Below, one piece after another: positions 1 through 8,256 of a stretch of DNA of 64,000 nucleotides; within the stretch, counting starts at the first letter, position 1; every line of letters starts with the position of its first letter. The position numbers were made by a program, and so were the translations under genes. This stretch comes from Acidimicrobiales bacterium (GTDB lineage Bacteria; Actinomycetota; Acidimicrobiia; Acidimicrobiales; Aldehydirespiratoraceae). The stretch spans positions 256,181 to 320,180 of the forward strand of contig JAQWMR010000013.1 of the NCBI GenBank assembly GCA_029246685.1, given 5' to 3'. The notes beneath the pieces are model-generated. The model was not told the origin of the DNA. It saw nothing but the letters and a program-made list of their open reading frames with translations, and did not search any database.

Positions 1-432
1 GGTCCAGACGGTGAAGTCGTCGTTGGGGACGAGGCTCTCAGCCAGGAACGGGCCCCATCCGCCGTCGGCGGTGACCCGGGTCAGTCCGTCCGCCATCGTG
101 GTCAGCAGCCGCAGCGATCCGGGGGCGACCGCGCCAGTGAGGTCGAAGCCGGTGCCGTCTCTGTTGAGACCCCACTTCATGTCGCCGCCGTAGACCGGAT
201 CAAGGTCGGTGTCGTCGGTGCCTTCGCCCGCCGACGTGATCTGCTCGCCGTCCAGGACGCCTTCCTCGGTCTCGAGGTCAGTGTCGGGCGCGTCGGGGGT
301 CTGGCCGCCCTCGCTGTCGGTCTCGCCACTGCCGTCATCGGGCGGCGAGCTGTCTCCGTCGTCACCACACGCCGTAGCGATGAGTGTGAAGCTGAGCAGG
401 ATCGACAACCACAACGACAGAGATCGGCGCAT
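1..432 (-). CDS. ABC transporter substrate-binding lipoprotein (SBP family 5-like), 3' end outside window
   Basis: The frame is open from an ATG at 432 to the window edge (144 codons). A GGGGGA Shine-Dalgarno lies just upstream of the start. The N-terminus is a lipoprotein signal: basic MRRS, a hydrophobic stretch, then a lipobox-like ATAC at residues 19-22. An acidic Gly/Asp/Glu linker follows. From about residue 75 the sequence (DPVYGGDMKWGLN, then LTTMADGLTRV and LAESLVPNDDFTVW) resembles the mature start of peptide/nickel-type solute-binding proteins, where substrate binding feeds an ABC importer. The permease genes are not visible. It is divergent from the broken epimerase gene at 551. 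The family is inferred from the N-terminus only. Confidence 0.75.
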   Translation of the reverse strand, partial: MRRSLSLWLSILLSFTLIATACGDDGDSSPPDDGSGETDSEGGQTPDAPDTDLETEEGVLDGEQITSAGEGTDDTDLDPVYGGDMKWGLNRDGTGFDLTGAVAPGSLRLLTTMADGLTRVTADGGWGPFLAESLVPNDDFTVWT

Positions 433-550
433 TCGAATGTTCCCCCAGGGTCTGGCACCGTTGAAGATCACGAGCCGTCGCGCAACTTAGTGCAGGCCTC
501 CACCTTGAGGTAATTGCCTGGCTCGAATCTGACCATTTGGAGGTCAGGAC

Positions 551-1478
551 ATGCGGATCGCTCTTTTCGGTGGGTCCGGCTTCCTCGGCCGCGCTCTCGC
601 GACGCAGCTCGCCGCCAGCGGCGATCGACCGCTGGTCATCGCCCGCTCTGACCCGCATCTCCCCGGCGTCGACTTCGTCGCGTGGGACGGACAGACGCTG
701 GGGTCCTGGGTCGATGCGCTGCGCGACATCACTCACGTCGTCCATCTGGCCGGGAAGCGCGTCGACTGTCGCCCGACAGAAGCGAATCTGCAGCAGCTGA
801 TCGACAGCCGCGAGGGGACGGTCGTAATAGCGGCCGCCGGGTTCGAACGGGCCGGGTTGCAACCGGACGTGTGGGTGCAGCTGTCGTCTCTGGCGCGGTA
901 TGGCGACGTGCCGGACGGACGGGTCGACAAGAACACGAGGCTGCCGCTCGACGGGATCCGCCAACACGTCGAAGTGTGTCGCCGATCGGAAGCCGCGTAT
1001 CGCAGCGTCACCGATGACGTCGATCGGCGGGTCCTGCTACGCCCCGGCATCGCGATCGGCGGCGCCGACGATCCGGCCACGGCACAGCTAATTCGTCTCA
1101 TCCGCTGGGGCCTCGGTGGGCGGCGGCCGTCAGTGGGTGTCGTGGATCGCGGCCGAGGATCTCTTCGCCGTGCTGAGCCGGGCGCTCGATGAGCCGACGA
1201 TGATCGGCACCTAAGTCGTCACCGCGCCCAACCCGGTCACCAACGCGGCGCTGATGGCCGGCTACAGACGGGCGCTCGGGCGGCGGTTCGGTCTACCGAG
1301 CCCGCGTTGTGCCACACAGATCGGCGCTCGGCTGCTCGGGTCCGATCCGAATCTCATCCTGACGGGCCGAGCGGGCGTCCCGACGCGGCTCTTGGCTGAG
1401 GGCTTCGAGTTCTCGGTCTACGACGTGGACATCGCGATCAGGGCCGCTGTCGCGGACGCCGGTATCGTCCGGGCATGA
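551..1478 (+). pseudogene. Broken TIGR01777 / SDR39U1-type NAD-dependent epimerase
   Basis: The frame starting at ATG 551 (RBS GGAGG) has the Rossmann motif GGSGFLG at residues 8-14 and runs as an SDR39U1-like protein to about 1120. There the characteristic GGGRQWVSWIAAEDLFAVL segment continues only in the +1 frame. In that frame a TAA at 1212-1214 interrupts MIGT*VVTAPNPVTN. The C-terminal part then continues (VTNAALMAGYRRALGRRFG, PNLILTGRAGVP) to TGA at 1478. One frameshift plus one nonsense codon argues for a pseudogene; two sequencing errors are the alternative. The remnant stop overlaps the next start by ATGA, so it was once translationally coupled to the acyl-CoA dehydrogenase. Confidence 0.85.
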
Positions 1479-2668
1479 CGCTCACCGAACAGGACATTCG
1501 CGACCGCACTCAGGCGGTGCTGGACGAAGTCGGCACCGAAGCCGAGGAGGTTCCGTTCCGATCCGCCCTGTGGGACGCGGGGCTTGCCTTCGTGCAATAC
1601 CCCGAGGGCAAGGGCGGTCTCGGTGTCTCGCCGAGCCTGCAAGGCGAAGTCGAGGCGACGATCCGAGACTCGGGCCGCTTCTTCCATCCGCTGGCGACGA
1701 ACACCATCGGCATCGGCATGGGCCTCCCGACGGTGCTGACCTACGGCTCCGAGGAGCACCACGAGAAGCACCTGAAGCGCATCTTCACCGGCGAGGACTG
1801 GTGGTGTCAGATGTTCAGCGAGCCGAGCCACGGCTCCGATGTGGCCGGACTTTCGAGCCGCGCCGAGCGCGACGGCGACGAGTGGGTCGTGAACGGCCAG
1901 AAGGTGTGGACCAGCGTTGCCCACATGTCCCGGTACGGCATGCTCCTTGTCCGTACCGATCCGGATGCCCCGAAACACAAGGGCTTGAGCTACTTCATCC
2001 TCGACATGCAGTCCCCCGGCGTGGAGATCCGGCCGCTTTACCAGATCACCGGTGACGCCGAGTTCAACGAGGTCTTCTTCACAGACGTGCGGATCCCTCA
2101 CACCAACCTCCTTGGCGATGTCGGCGACGGCTGGCGCGTGGCCACCACGACCCTGATGAATGAGCGCGTCGCCCTCGGCGGCTCCACCCAGCCCCGAGGC
2201 TCCGGCACCATCGCCACGCTCGTTGACCTGTGGGAGAAGGAAGGCGCCACGATGCCGCCGGCCGAGCAGGCGATCATGCGAGACCGTGTGGCTCAGCTCT
2301 GGATCGAAGCTGAGGTGGGCCGTCTCACAACGCTCCGAGCTCGCGCCAACTCCACGATCGGCAACCCGGGTCCCGAGGGCTCCGTGGGAAAGTTGGCGAG
2401 CGCCGAGTTGAACCAGCGCATCTGGAACGCAGTCACGGATCTCCAGGGCCCGAGCGGCATGATGCACGAAATCGGCTACCCACGCAGTCGTAATGAGGGC
2501 CTCGGGGGGTTCGGCTCACTCTCGAAGTCGTTCCTGCGGTCGCAGGCCAACACCATCGAGGGCGGCACCTCCGACATCATGCGCAACATTCTGGGCGAGC
2601 GGGTGCTCTGCCTGCCGGGCGAACCACGGGTCGACAAGACCGTCCCGTGGAAGGACATCCCGACGTAG
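1475..2668 (+). CDS. Acyl-CoA dehydrogenase family protein (FadE-like)
   Basis: A 397-aa FAD flavoprotein that would carry out alpha,beta-dehydrogenation of an acyl-CoA. Visible family hallmarks are the central WWCQMFSEPSHGSD segment (FAD/substrate loop), the beta-domain motif NGQKVWTS, and the C-terminal EGGTSDIMRNILGERVL that closes the four-helix bundle. Length is normal for the ACAD family. The start ATG overlaps the stop of the broken epimerase upstream (ATGA). No electron-transfer flavoprotein gene is nearby, and the substrate cannot be told from sequence. It converges on the aldolase gene at 2702. Confidence 0.93.
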   Translation: MTLTEQDIRDRTQAVLDEVGTEAEEVPFRSALWDAGLAFVQYPEGKGGLGVSPSLQGEVEATIRDSGRFFHPLATNTIGIGMGLPTVLTYGSEEHHEKHLKRIFTGEDWWCQMFSEPSHGSDVAGLSSRAERDGDEWVVNGQKVWTSVAHMSRYGMLLVRTDPDAPKHKGLSYFILDMQSPGVEIRPLYQITGDAEFNEVFFTDVRIPHTNLLGDVGDGWRVATTTLMNERVALGGSTQPRGSGTIATLVDLWEKEGATMPPAEQAIMRDRVAQLWIEAEVGRLTTLRARANSTIGNPGPEGSVGKLASAELNQRIWNAVTDLQGPSGMMHEIGYPRSRNEGLGGFGSLSKSFLRSQANTIEGGTSDIMRNILGERVLCLPGEPRVDKTVPWKDIPT

Positions 2669-2692
2669 TCGAGACGCCGACGTAGTCGAGAC
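2660..2692. repeat. Short tandem duplication over a stop codon
   Basis: A 16-bp unit (CCGACGTAGTCGAGAC) occurs twice with a 17-bp period across the stop codon of the acyl-CoA dehydrogenase gene. A third, degenerate TAGTCGAG follows. It is probably a replication-slippage duplication between convergent genes. No function is visible. Confidence 0.6.
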
Positions 2693-2701
2693 CGTCTCCG
2701 A

Positions 2702-3514
2702 CTAGTCGAGGAAGCCGGGGTCCTCGCGCATGAGCTCTTCCATCCACGGCTGGAACTGGAACCATCCGGCGAGGTCGTTGCCCTGCTGCTCGTGGCCCGC
2801 CTGCGCGAGCTCGTCTGAGATCTCTACCGGTTCGCCGGCCGCGAGCGCGACCAGCTGCGTCTGACAGGAGCGTTCGAGCGCCACGAACCACCAGATCGCC
2901 GCGTCGACCGACCCGCCGACCGTGATGAGGCCGTGGTTCTGGTGGATGAGCGCCTTCTTGTCGCCGAGGCTGGCGGCCAGCTTGTCGCCGTCGGTCGGGT
3001 CGAGCACGACTGCGCCGCCACCGTCGGAGTGCAGGGCGATGTCGTCGTAAAACATCGTGTCGTCCTGCGTCAGCATCTTGAGCGGCTGGGCCATGGCCGA
3101 GAAGGTGCGGCCGTACATCGAGTGGCAGTGCGCAGCGGCCATGACGTCGGGTCGCGCCTTGTGGAGACCGGAGTGGATCGCGAAGGCCGCCGTGTTCACG
3201 GGCTGGTCGCCGATCACGACGCGACCCTCGTGGTCCACACAGACGAGATCCGAGACCGTCATGAATTTGAAGTTCTTGCCGAACGGGTTCACCCAGAAGT
3301 GGTCCTCGTGCTCCGGGTCGCGGACCGTCACATGGCCGGCGACGCCCTCTGCGAGGCGCAGGCGGCCGAGCACACGGAGTCCGGCCGCCAGCCGCTGCTT
3401 CCGGTAGAGGCGTTCTTCCTCGATCGACGCAGGCGGCTCGGGAAACGGGAAGGAGACGTCCTTGTACTCGGGCTCGAACCCGCCGACGTCGTTGCGACTC
3501 TGGAGATCGGTCAT
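2702..3514 (-). CDS. Class II aldolase/adducin family protein
   Basis: A 270-aa protein with the class II aldolase fold signatures: AAHCHSMYGR around residue 133, which supplies zinc-ligand histidines, and the later HQNHGLITVGGSVDAA segment with another conserved His. Members are zinc-dependent aldolases or epimerases acting on sugar phosphates or small hydroxyacids, or decarboxylase-like relatives. The N-terminal 40 residues are an extra Pro/Glu-rich segment before the core. It lies downstream of the BVMO gene on the same strand with a 42-bp gap, so co-transcription is plausible. Substrate unknown. Confidence 0.88.
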   Translation of the reverse strand: MTDLQSRNDVGGFEPEYKDVSFPFPEPPASIEEERLYRKQRLAAGLRVLGRLRLAEGVAGHVTVRDPEHEDHFWVNPFGKNFKFMTVSDLVCVDHEGRVVIGDQPVNTAAFAIHSGLHKARPDVMAAAHCHSMYGRTFSAMAQPLKMLTQDDTMFYDDIALHSDGGGAVVLDPTDGDKLAASLGDKKALIHQNHGLITVGGSVDAAIWWFVALERSCQTQLVALAAGEPVEISDELAQAGHEQQGNDLAGWFQFQPWMEELMREDPGFLD

Positions 3515-3556
3515 ACGACCACGGTACCCGGCGCCTGCAGGTCCGTCACTGGGGCA

Positions 3557-5410
3557 CTAAAGCACAGCTCCTGCGTCATCTCGGAACTCGAGGCCCTCGA
3601 AGTTGCCGGACTCTCGCCATTGCTGGATGTGAGCGAAGTAGGCGAGAGGCCCCTCCGGGTATCCGAGCCGGTTGAGTACCTGACCTTCGTCGGGTTTGCC
3701 CTCGTTGTTGTAGTAACCGGGCGTGCAGGCCGCGCCGCCGCCGAACATCCGCATCCCTGCGACAAGATGGTCGACCCACGCCTGCTCGGCGTCCAGGGTG
3801 ACCTCGACTTGGTCGGCGCCAATCCCCTCGGCGTGTCCCACGACCGCCGCGATTGTCTCGCCCGCTTCGACGAGATTGTGGGGCACGTTCGAGATGAGGT
3901 TCGCCGCTTGGCTCAGGCCGACCACGAAGAAGTTCGGGAACCCGTACGAGTGCAGCCCGTGCAGCGTGCGCATGCCCTCGCTCCAGTACTCCGTGAAGAG
4001 CGTCGTACCCTCTCGACCTTCCACGTCGAAGCCACTTCGTCGCGTCTGCTCGGTGCCCACCTCGAACCCTGATGCGTAGATTATGCAGTCCACCTCGTAC
4101 TCGGTGCCGTTCACGACGACGCCGCATTCCGTGATCGCCTCGACGCCCTGACCATCGGTGTCGATGAGGTGCGCCCCGGGGGCGTTGTAGCTCTGGAGGT
4201 ACTCGTCGTGGAAGCACGGGCGCTTGCAGAGTTGGCGGTACCAGGGCTTCAGAGCGTCGGCAGTTCCAGGGTCCTCGATCAGTTGCTCGACTCGCGCCCG
4301 GATCTCCTCCATCTTCTCGTCGTCGCTGTCGTGGAAGGCCTTGAGCATTGCGGCCGGGCTGAAGTCGTCGCCGTTGGCGAGCACGCGGTCGCGAATGCGC
4401 TGGGAGATGTCGGTCCAGCCGTCCATCACGAGGTCCTCGTCGGCGAACCCGCCGGTTTGCAGCGTGGTGAAGTTGTCTCGCCACGCGGCCTGCCAGCCTG
4501 GCTCGAGTGTCGCGAACCAGTCAGGGTCGATGTCGCGGTTGTTGCGCACGTCGATCGACGAGGGCGTTCGCTGGAAGACGTAGAGCTCACCACACGATCG
4601 AGCCAGATGGGGCACACATTGGACCGCAGTGGCTCCGGTGCCGATGATGCCGACCCGCTTGTCGGCCAGCTCCGTCATCGGCGCTCCGGCGGGATTCCCT
4701 CCGGTGTAGTCGTAGTCCCAGCGCGTCGTATGGAACGTGTGGCCGGCGAAGGACTCGATCCCGGGGATACCGGGAAGCTTGGGGCCGTGCAACGGACCGG
4801 TGCCGACAGCCACGTACTTGGCGCGCATCTCGTCCCCGCGGTCCGTGCGAATGATCCACCGGGAGGCTTCCTCGTTCCAGACGATCTGCGTCACCTCGGT
4901 CGAGAAGACGGCGTTGTCGTAGAGCCCGAAGTGGCGACCGATGCCCTGACAGTGGCTCAGGATCTCCGGCGCGTGGGTGTACTTCTCGGAGGGAACGTGG
5001 CCGGTATCCTCGAGCAGCGGCATGTAGATCATGGCGGCAGTGTCGCACTGTGCACCCGGGTAGCGGTTCCAATACCAGGTGCCCCCGAAGTCTCCGCCCT
5101 TCTCGATCACCCGCACATCCTCGACCCCGGCTTTGACCAACGCCGCGGCCGTGCAGAGCCCGGCGAAGCCGCCGCCTACGAACGCGAACGTGACTTCGTT
5201 CGTCACCGGTTCCCGTTCGACGCGCTCGGTGTACGGGTCCTCCGCGTAGCGCTCGAAGACGCCCGTGACCTCGACGTACTGCTCATTGCCGTCGTCACGG
5301 AGCCGCTTCTCTCGCTCAGCCCGGTAGCGGGCATGCATGGCGGCGCGGTCGTCTTCGGTCAGGGCGTCCGTCACGCCGAAACGATCACATCTCGTCGCAG
5401 TGATGGCCAA
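3557..5410 (-). CDS. Type I Baeyer-Villiger monooxygenase (FAD/NADPH, PAMO/CHMO-like)
   Basis: A 617-aa flavoprotein that would insert oxygen next to a ketone carbonyl using NADPH and O2. It has the first Rossmann motif GGGFAG (about residues 79-84), GGDFGGTWYWNRYPGAQCD (105-123) typical of phenylacetone-monooxygenase relatives, the Baeyer-Villiger fingerprint FxGxxxHxxxWD at 221-232 (FAGHTFHTTRWD), and a second NADPH motif GTGATA at 257-262. The listed TTG start has an AAAGG site upstream. A GTG at 5374 giving a shorter N-terminus is the main alternative. It is divergent from a VOC protein 35 bp away. Substrate unknown; cyclic or steroid ketones would fit the family. Confidence 0.93.
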   Translation of the reverse strand: MAITATRCDRFGVTDALTEDDRAAMHARYRAEREKRLRDDGNEQYVEVTGVFERYAEDPYTERVEREPVTNEVTFAFVGGGFAGLCTAAALVKAGVEDVRVIEKGGDFGGTWYWNRYPGAQCDTAAMIYMPLLEDTGHVPSEKYTHAPEILSHCQGIGRHFGLYDNAVFSTEVTQIVWNEEASRWIIRTDRGDEMRAKYVAVGTGPLHGPKLPGIPGIESFAGHTFHTTRWDYDYTGGNPAGAPMTELADKRVGIIGTGATAVQCVPHLARSCGELYVFQRTPSSIDVRNNRDIDPDWFATLEPGWQAAWRDNFTTLQTGGFADEDLVMDGWTDISQRIRDRVLANGDDFSPAAMLKAFHDSDDEKMEEIRARVEQLIEDPGTADALKPWYRQLCKRPCFHDEYLQSYNAPGAHLIDTDGQGVEAITECGVVVNGTEYEVDCIIYASGFEVGTEQTRRSGFDVEGREGTTLFTEYWSEGMRTLHGLHSYGFPNFFVVGLSQAANLISNVPHNLVEAGETIAAVVGHAEGIGADQVEVTLDAEQAWVDHLVAGMRMFGGGAACTPGYYNNEGKPDEGQVLNRLGYPEGPLAYFAHIQQWRESGNFEGLEFRDDAGAVL

Positions 5411-5445
5411 TTCGGCACCTTTCAGCCGGGCCTACGCTGGAGCGC

Positions 5446-5874
5446 ATGAGCGGACACGGTCACCCACGGTTTCATCTCGCCCTGTCGGTCGATGATCTCA
5501 ACGCCTGCCGGCGCTTCTACGGCGACGTCCTCGGCCTTCCGGAAGGCCGATCAGCCGAAGACTGGGTCGACTTCGACCTGTTCGGGCATCAACTGGTCAT
5601 TCATCGCGTGAACGGACACCGCGGGGTGGCCGGGACGAACCCGGTCGACGGCGACGCCGTACCGGTTCCGCACTTCGGAGTACTCCTCGACCAAGAAGTG
5701 TGGACGGCGCTAGCCGAGCGGCTGGTCGATCACGGCGCGGAGTTCGTCATAGACCCGACGACTCGCTTTGCCGGCGAAACCGGCGAACAGTCGACGATGT
5801 TCCTACTCGACCCGGCTGGCAACGCGCTTGAGTTCAAGTCCTTCGCCAACGACGACCAGGTGTTCGCGACCTGA
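5446..5874 (+). CDS. VOC (glyoxalase/dioxygenase superfamily) protein
   Basis: A 142-aa single-domain vicinal-oxygen-chelate protein. The N-terminal beta-alpha-beta unit (FHLALSVDDLNACRRFYGDVLG) and C-terminal unit (TMFLLDPAGNALEFKSF) are typical, with candidate metal ligands H11, H68-region residues and E134 near the ends of strands. Members catalyse isomerisation, dioxygenation or thiol transfer at a metal centre, and the specific reaction is not predictable. It is divergent from the Baeyer-Villiger gene, and convergent with the GH78 gene with only 3 bp between stops. Confidence 0.85.
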   Translation: MSGHGHPRFHLALSVDDLNACRRFYGDVLGLPEGRSAEDWVDFDLFGHQLVIHRVNGHRGVAGTNPVDGDAVPVPHFGVLLDQEVWTALAERLVDHGAEFVIDPTTRFAGETGEQSTMFLLDPAGNALEFKSFANDDQVFAT

Positions 5875-5877
5875 CGT

Positions 5878-8256
5878 TCAACCGCGAACGACGGGTACCG
5901 GGCTATCGACCTCGACTCGCCCGTCGGCGTACGCCTCGACGTGGACGAACCCATGTGGCGTCGGAACCGACGCCTTCGCCCACTCAAGCGACCCCAACTG
6001 CGGGTCGACGCGCACAGACGCATACCCGGGTTCGGCCGGACTGATGCCAAGTGTGTAGACGATGAGGTCCCGCGTGGGCGTGGAGGCCCATCCGTGGCAG
6101 CGAGTGCCCCCGGCCCAGCACTCGGGCCAGCTCGACTCGCCCCGATCCACGAAGCGCATCCAGTCGCGACAGGCGTCCTCGACGAGATCGGCTCTCCCGG
6201 CGAGCGCCAAGGCATCGTGCACGACGTAGCGGAAGAACGGTTCGCACTCGACCATCTGCCGCTCGACCTCCCAATCAGGTTCCGGCGCGCCGAGCGCCAT
6301 GTACATGGCGCCGGACGACTGCCCCTCGACATTGACCGTGTCCATGTACCAAGCGTGTTGGATCAGGTTCTCCCGATCCGTCATGGCCGCGACGATCGAC
6401 TCGTGCCGGTCGTCGGGGACCAGCCCGGCCGCGATGGCTGCCGCGCTGGCGGCCTGCGATGCGGCACGATGGGCGACGCCGTCGCGGACGTGGTCGAGGT
6501 AGCGGCCTCGCCCCTCATCCCAGAACAGGTCGAACGCGGCGACAACGCCGGCCCGTCGCTCTCGGGCCCAGCGAGCCGCGCCGGAGTTGTCGAGCCATTC
6601 GGCCATCTCCACATAGTCATCGAGTGCACGCGCCCAGAGCGCGTTCAGGATCGATGATTTGCCGGTCGAATAGACACTCGACCAGTCGAGGAGCAGCCAA
6701 CCGTCGACCCACTCGAGGAGCCCGTCGTCGGCGAGGTACGACTCGAACCAGCGAAGCGTGCGCTCTGCGACCGGTAGTAGCTCCGCGATGAGCTCGCGAT
6801 CCCCCATGTAGCGGTAGATGTTGTGCACCGATCGGATCCAGTGGAGCGACCAGTCCGGAACGAACGCCCGGTCGTCCTCGGCGAAGTCCGACGCGGCGGC
6901 CATGGAGAGCATCCCGTCGACGCGGGCGGCGGCTGCGAGCTGCGGATGCCAGCGGGGCATCGACCAGTCCGGATTGGTGACGAGGTCGACCGACTGGTGA
7001 ACGACCGAATCGCCCGTCCAGGCCCGTTGTTCGCGGGTCGGGCAGTCCACGTAGGCATCGAGCGCCGACAGGTCGACCGTGCGGAGCCCGATCTCGAAGA
7101 TGCGCTGGAGGTCCGGGTCGGAGCATTCGAATGACGCGCCCTCGGGCCGGGGACGGAGTCGGTCGTGGATCGCAATCGCGATCTCCGGAGTGGAGTCGGC
7201 CGCCGAGCGCACGCTCGCGTTCAGGTATCGAGTCCCGATCACGTCGAGGCCTTCGAAGCGCTCATCGCCGCCCGAGCACACATAGCGCAGCCCGGAATGC
7301 TGTCCAAGGGGAACAAGGTTTCCGGCGCCGTCGACGTGTTCCGAAGCCGCAACATCGATCACCATGCCGATCGGTGCACCGCGCACCGACATCTCCACGT
7401 TCCCCGCGGCGATATGCTCGAGGTCGAAGCGCAGGTGCAGCACATCGCCGGTGCCGCCTGCGGCCTCGTCATCGAGAACCTGGCGCACGGGATCCTCGAT
7501 GACCGTCGCGCCGGCGACATTCGCTGAGTCGAGGAGCGTGGCTGGATGCGAAGCCCCGTCCTGGAAGCCGACGCGCACGGGCGGGCGCAGCATTCCGAAC
7601 GGGTCACTCGACGGCCGTGGTTCGCTCCACGCGCCGGTGTGCATCGGCGTCAGCTCGCGTGCAGCGGCCCACTCGCCATCATCGAAGCCAGCCGACTCCC
7701 AGCCGTGCGGGTGCCGGCGGCTGTCGAACGACTCGAGTGGGAAGCTGGCAACGTCGCCGGGCGCGGCGACTGGCGTCCATGCCTCCCCCGCTGTGCACTG
7801 CCATGATCGATCGCTGACGACCCACTCGTCCCCGATCTGCGCCTCGAACGCGATCGAGCCTCCGCCGATCGTGTATGTCGGCGCGGCGGGCATCCACCAT
7901 GCCGTGGCCGTACCGAAGTGGCGAGCAGTCAACGCCAACACATTCCTGCCCTCGACCAGATAGGGGGCCAGGTCGACGACGTCGTAGTGGTTTCGCTTCG
8001 GATCGCTCCGGACCGGTCCCCTGGCAACCTCAAAACCGTTGATGCGCAAGAGGAACCGCCCATCCGCCCACACGCGGGCGGGCGCGGACTCCGGCACCGA
8101 TGTGAGATCAATGACCCGCCGGAACAGGCCGACTCGGTCGTCCTTGTCCATCAGGGTCGGACGGGTCGCGGTCACTGCTTCGATCGGCGGACGCTCGAAC
8201 CAGATCCAACGACCACGCCACTTGGGCGTGAACGGTGCAGGGTGTTCGAACTGCAT
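5878..8256 (-). CDS. GH78-like alpha-L-rhamnosidase family glycoside hydrolase
   Basis: A 792-aa protein. The N-terminal 350 residues are beta-rich and resemble the carbohydrate-binding/accessory domains of bacterial rhamnosidases. The catalytic (alpha/alpha)6 barrel follows, with YVDCPTREQRAWTGDSVVH, the DCPxRExxxWxGD signature containing the presumed acidic residues. Later come AWYMDTVNVEGQ and a C-terminal beta domain. No signal peptide is visible, so it is probably cytoplasmic. The ATG at 8256 shares its A with the TGA of the upstream TPP-enzyme gene, which implies translational coupling. I rejected a much longer upstream extension of the frame because it overlies that gene. Substrate is not certain. 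Confidence 0.8.
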   Translation of the reverse strand: MQFEHPAPFTPKWRGRWIWFERPPIEAVTATRPTLMDKDDRVGLFRRVIDLTSVPESAPARVWADGRFLLRINGFEVARGPVRSDPKRNHYDVVDLAPYLVEGRNVLALTARHFGTATAWWMPAAPTYTIGGGSIAFEAQIGDEWVVSDRSWQCTAGEAWTPVAAPGDVASFPLESFDSRRHPHGWESAGFDDGEWAAARELTPMHTGAWSEPRPSSDPFGMLRPPVRVGFQDGASHPATLLDSANVAGATVIEDPVRQVLDDEAAGGTGDVLHLRFDLEHIAAGNVEMSVRGAPIGMVIDVAASEHVDGAGNLVPLGQHSGLRYVCSGGDERFEGLDVIGTRYLNASVRSAADSTPEIAIAIHDRLRPRPEGASFECSDPDLQRIFEIGLRTVDLSALDAYVDCPTREQRAWTGDSVVHQSVDLVTNPDWSMPRWHPQLAAAARVDGMLSMAAASDFAEDDRAFVPDWSLHWIRSVHNIYRYMGDRELIAELLPVAERTLRWFESYLADDGLLEWVDGWLLLDWSSVYSTGKSSILNALWARALDDYVEMAEWLDNSGAARWARERRAGVVAAFDLFWDEGRGRYLDHVRDGVAHRAASQAASAAAIAAGLVPDDRHESIVAAMTDRENLIQHAWYMDTVNVEGQSSGAMYMALGAPEPDWEVERQMVECEPFFRYVVHDALALAGRADLVEDACRDWMRFVDRGESSWPECWAGGTRCHGWASTPTRDLIVYTLGISPAEPGYASVRVDPQLGSLEWAKASVPTPHGFVHVEAYADGRVEVDSPVPVVRG

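Noticed and set aside
1254..1478. Separate 74-aa gene
   Set aside because: It is the C-terminal part of the broken epimerase, continuous with upstream homology across a stop codon.
2933..4072. Long plus-strand open frame (379 codons)
   Set aside because: It spans the antisense of two genuine minus-strand genes (aldolase and BVMO); high GC keeps the frame open.
4169..5449. Long plus-strand open frame (426 codons)
   Set aside because: It is antisense to the Baeyer-Villiger gene, has shadow-like composition without motifs or RBS, and the minus-strand protein has full family signatures.
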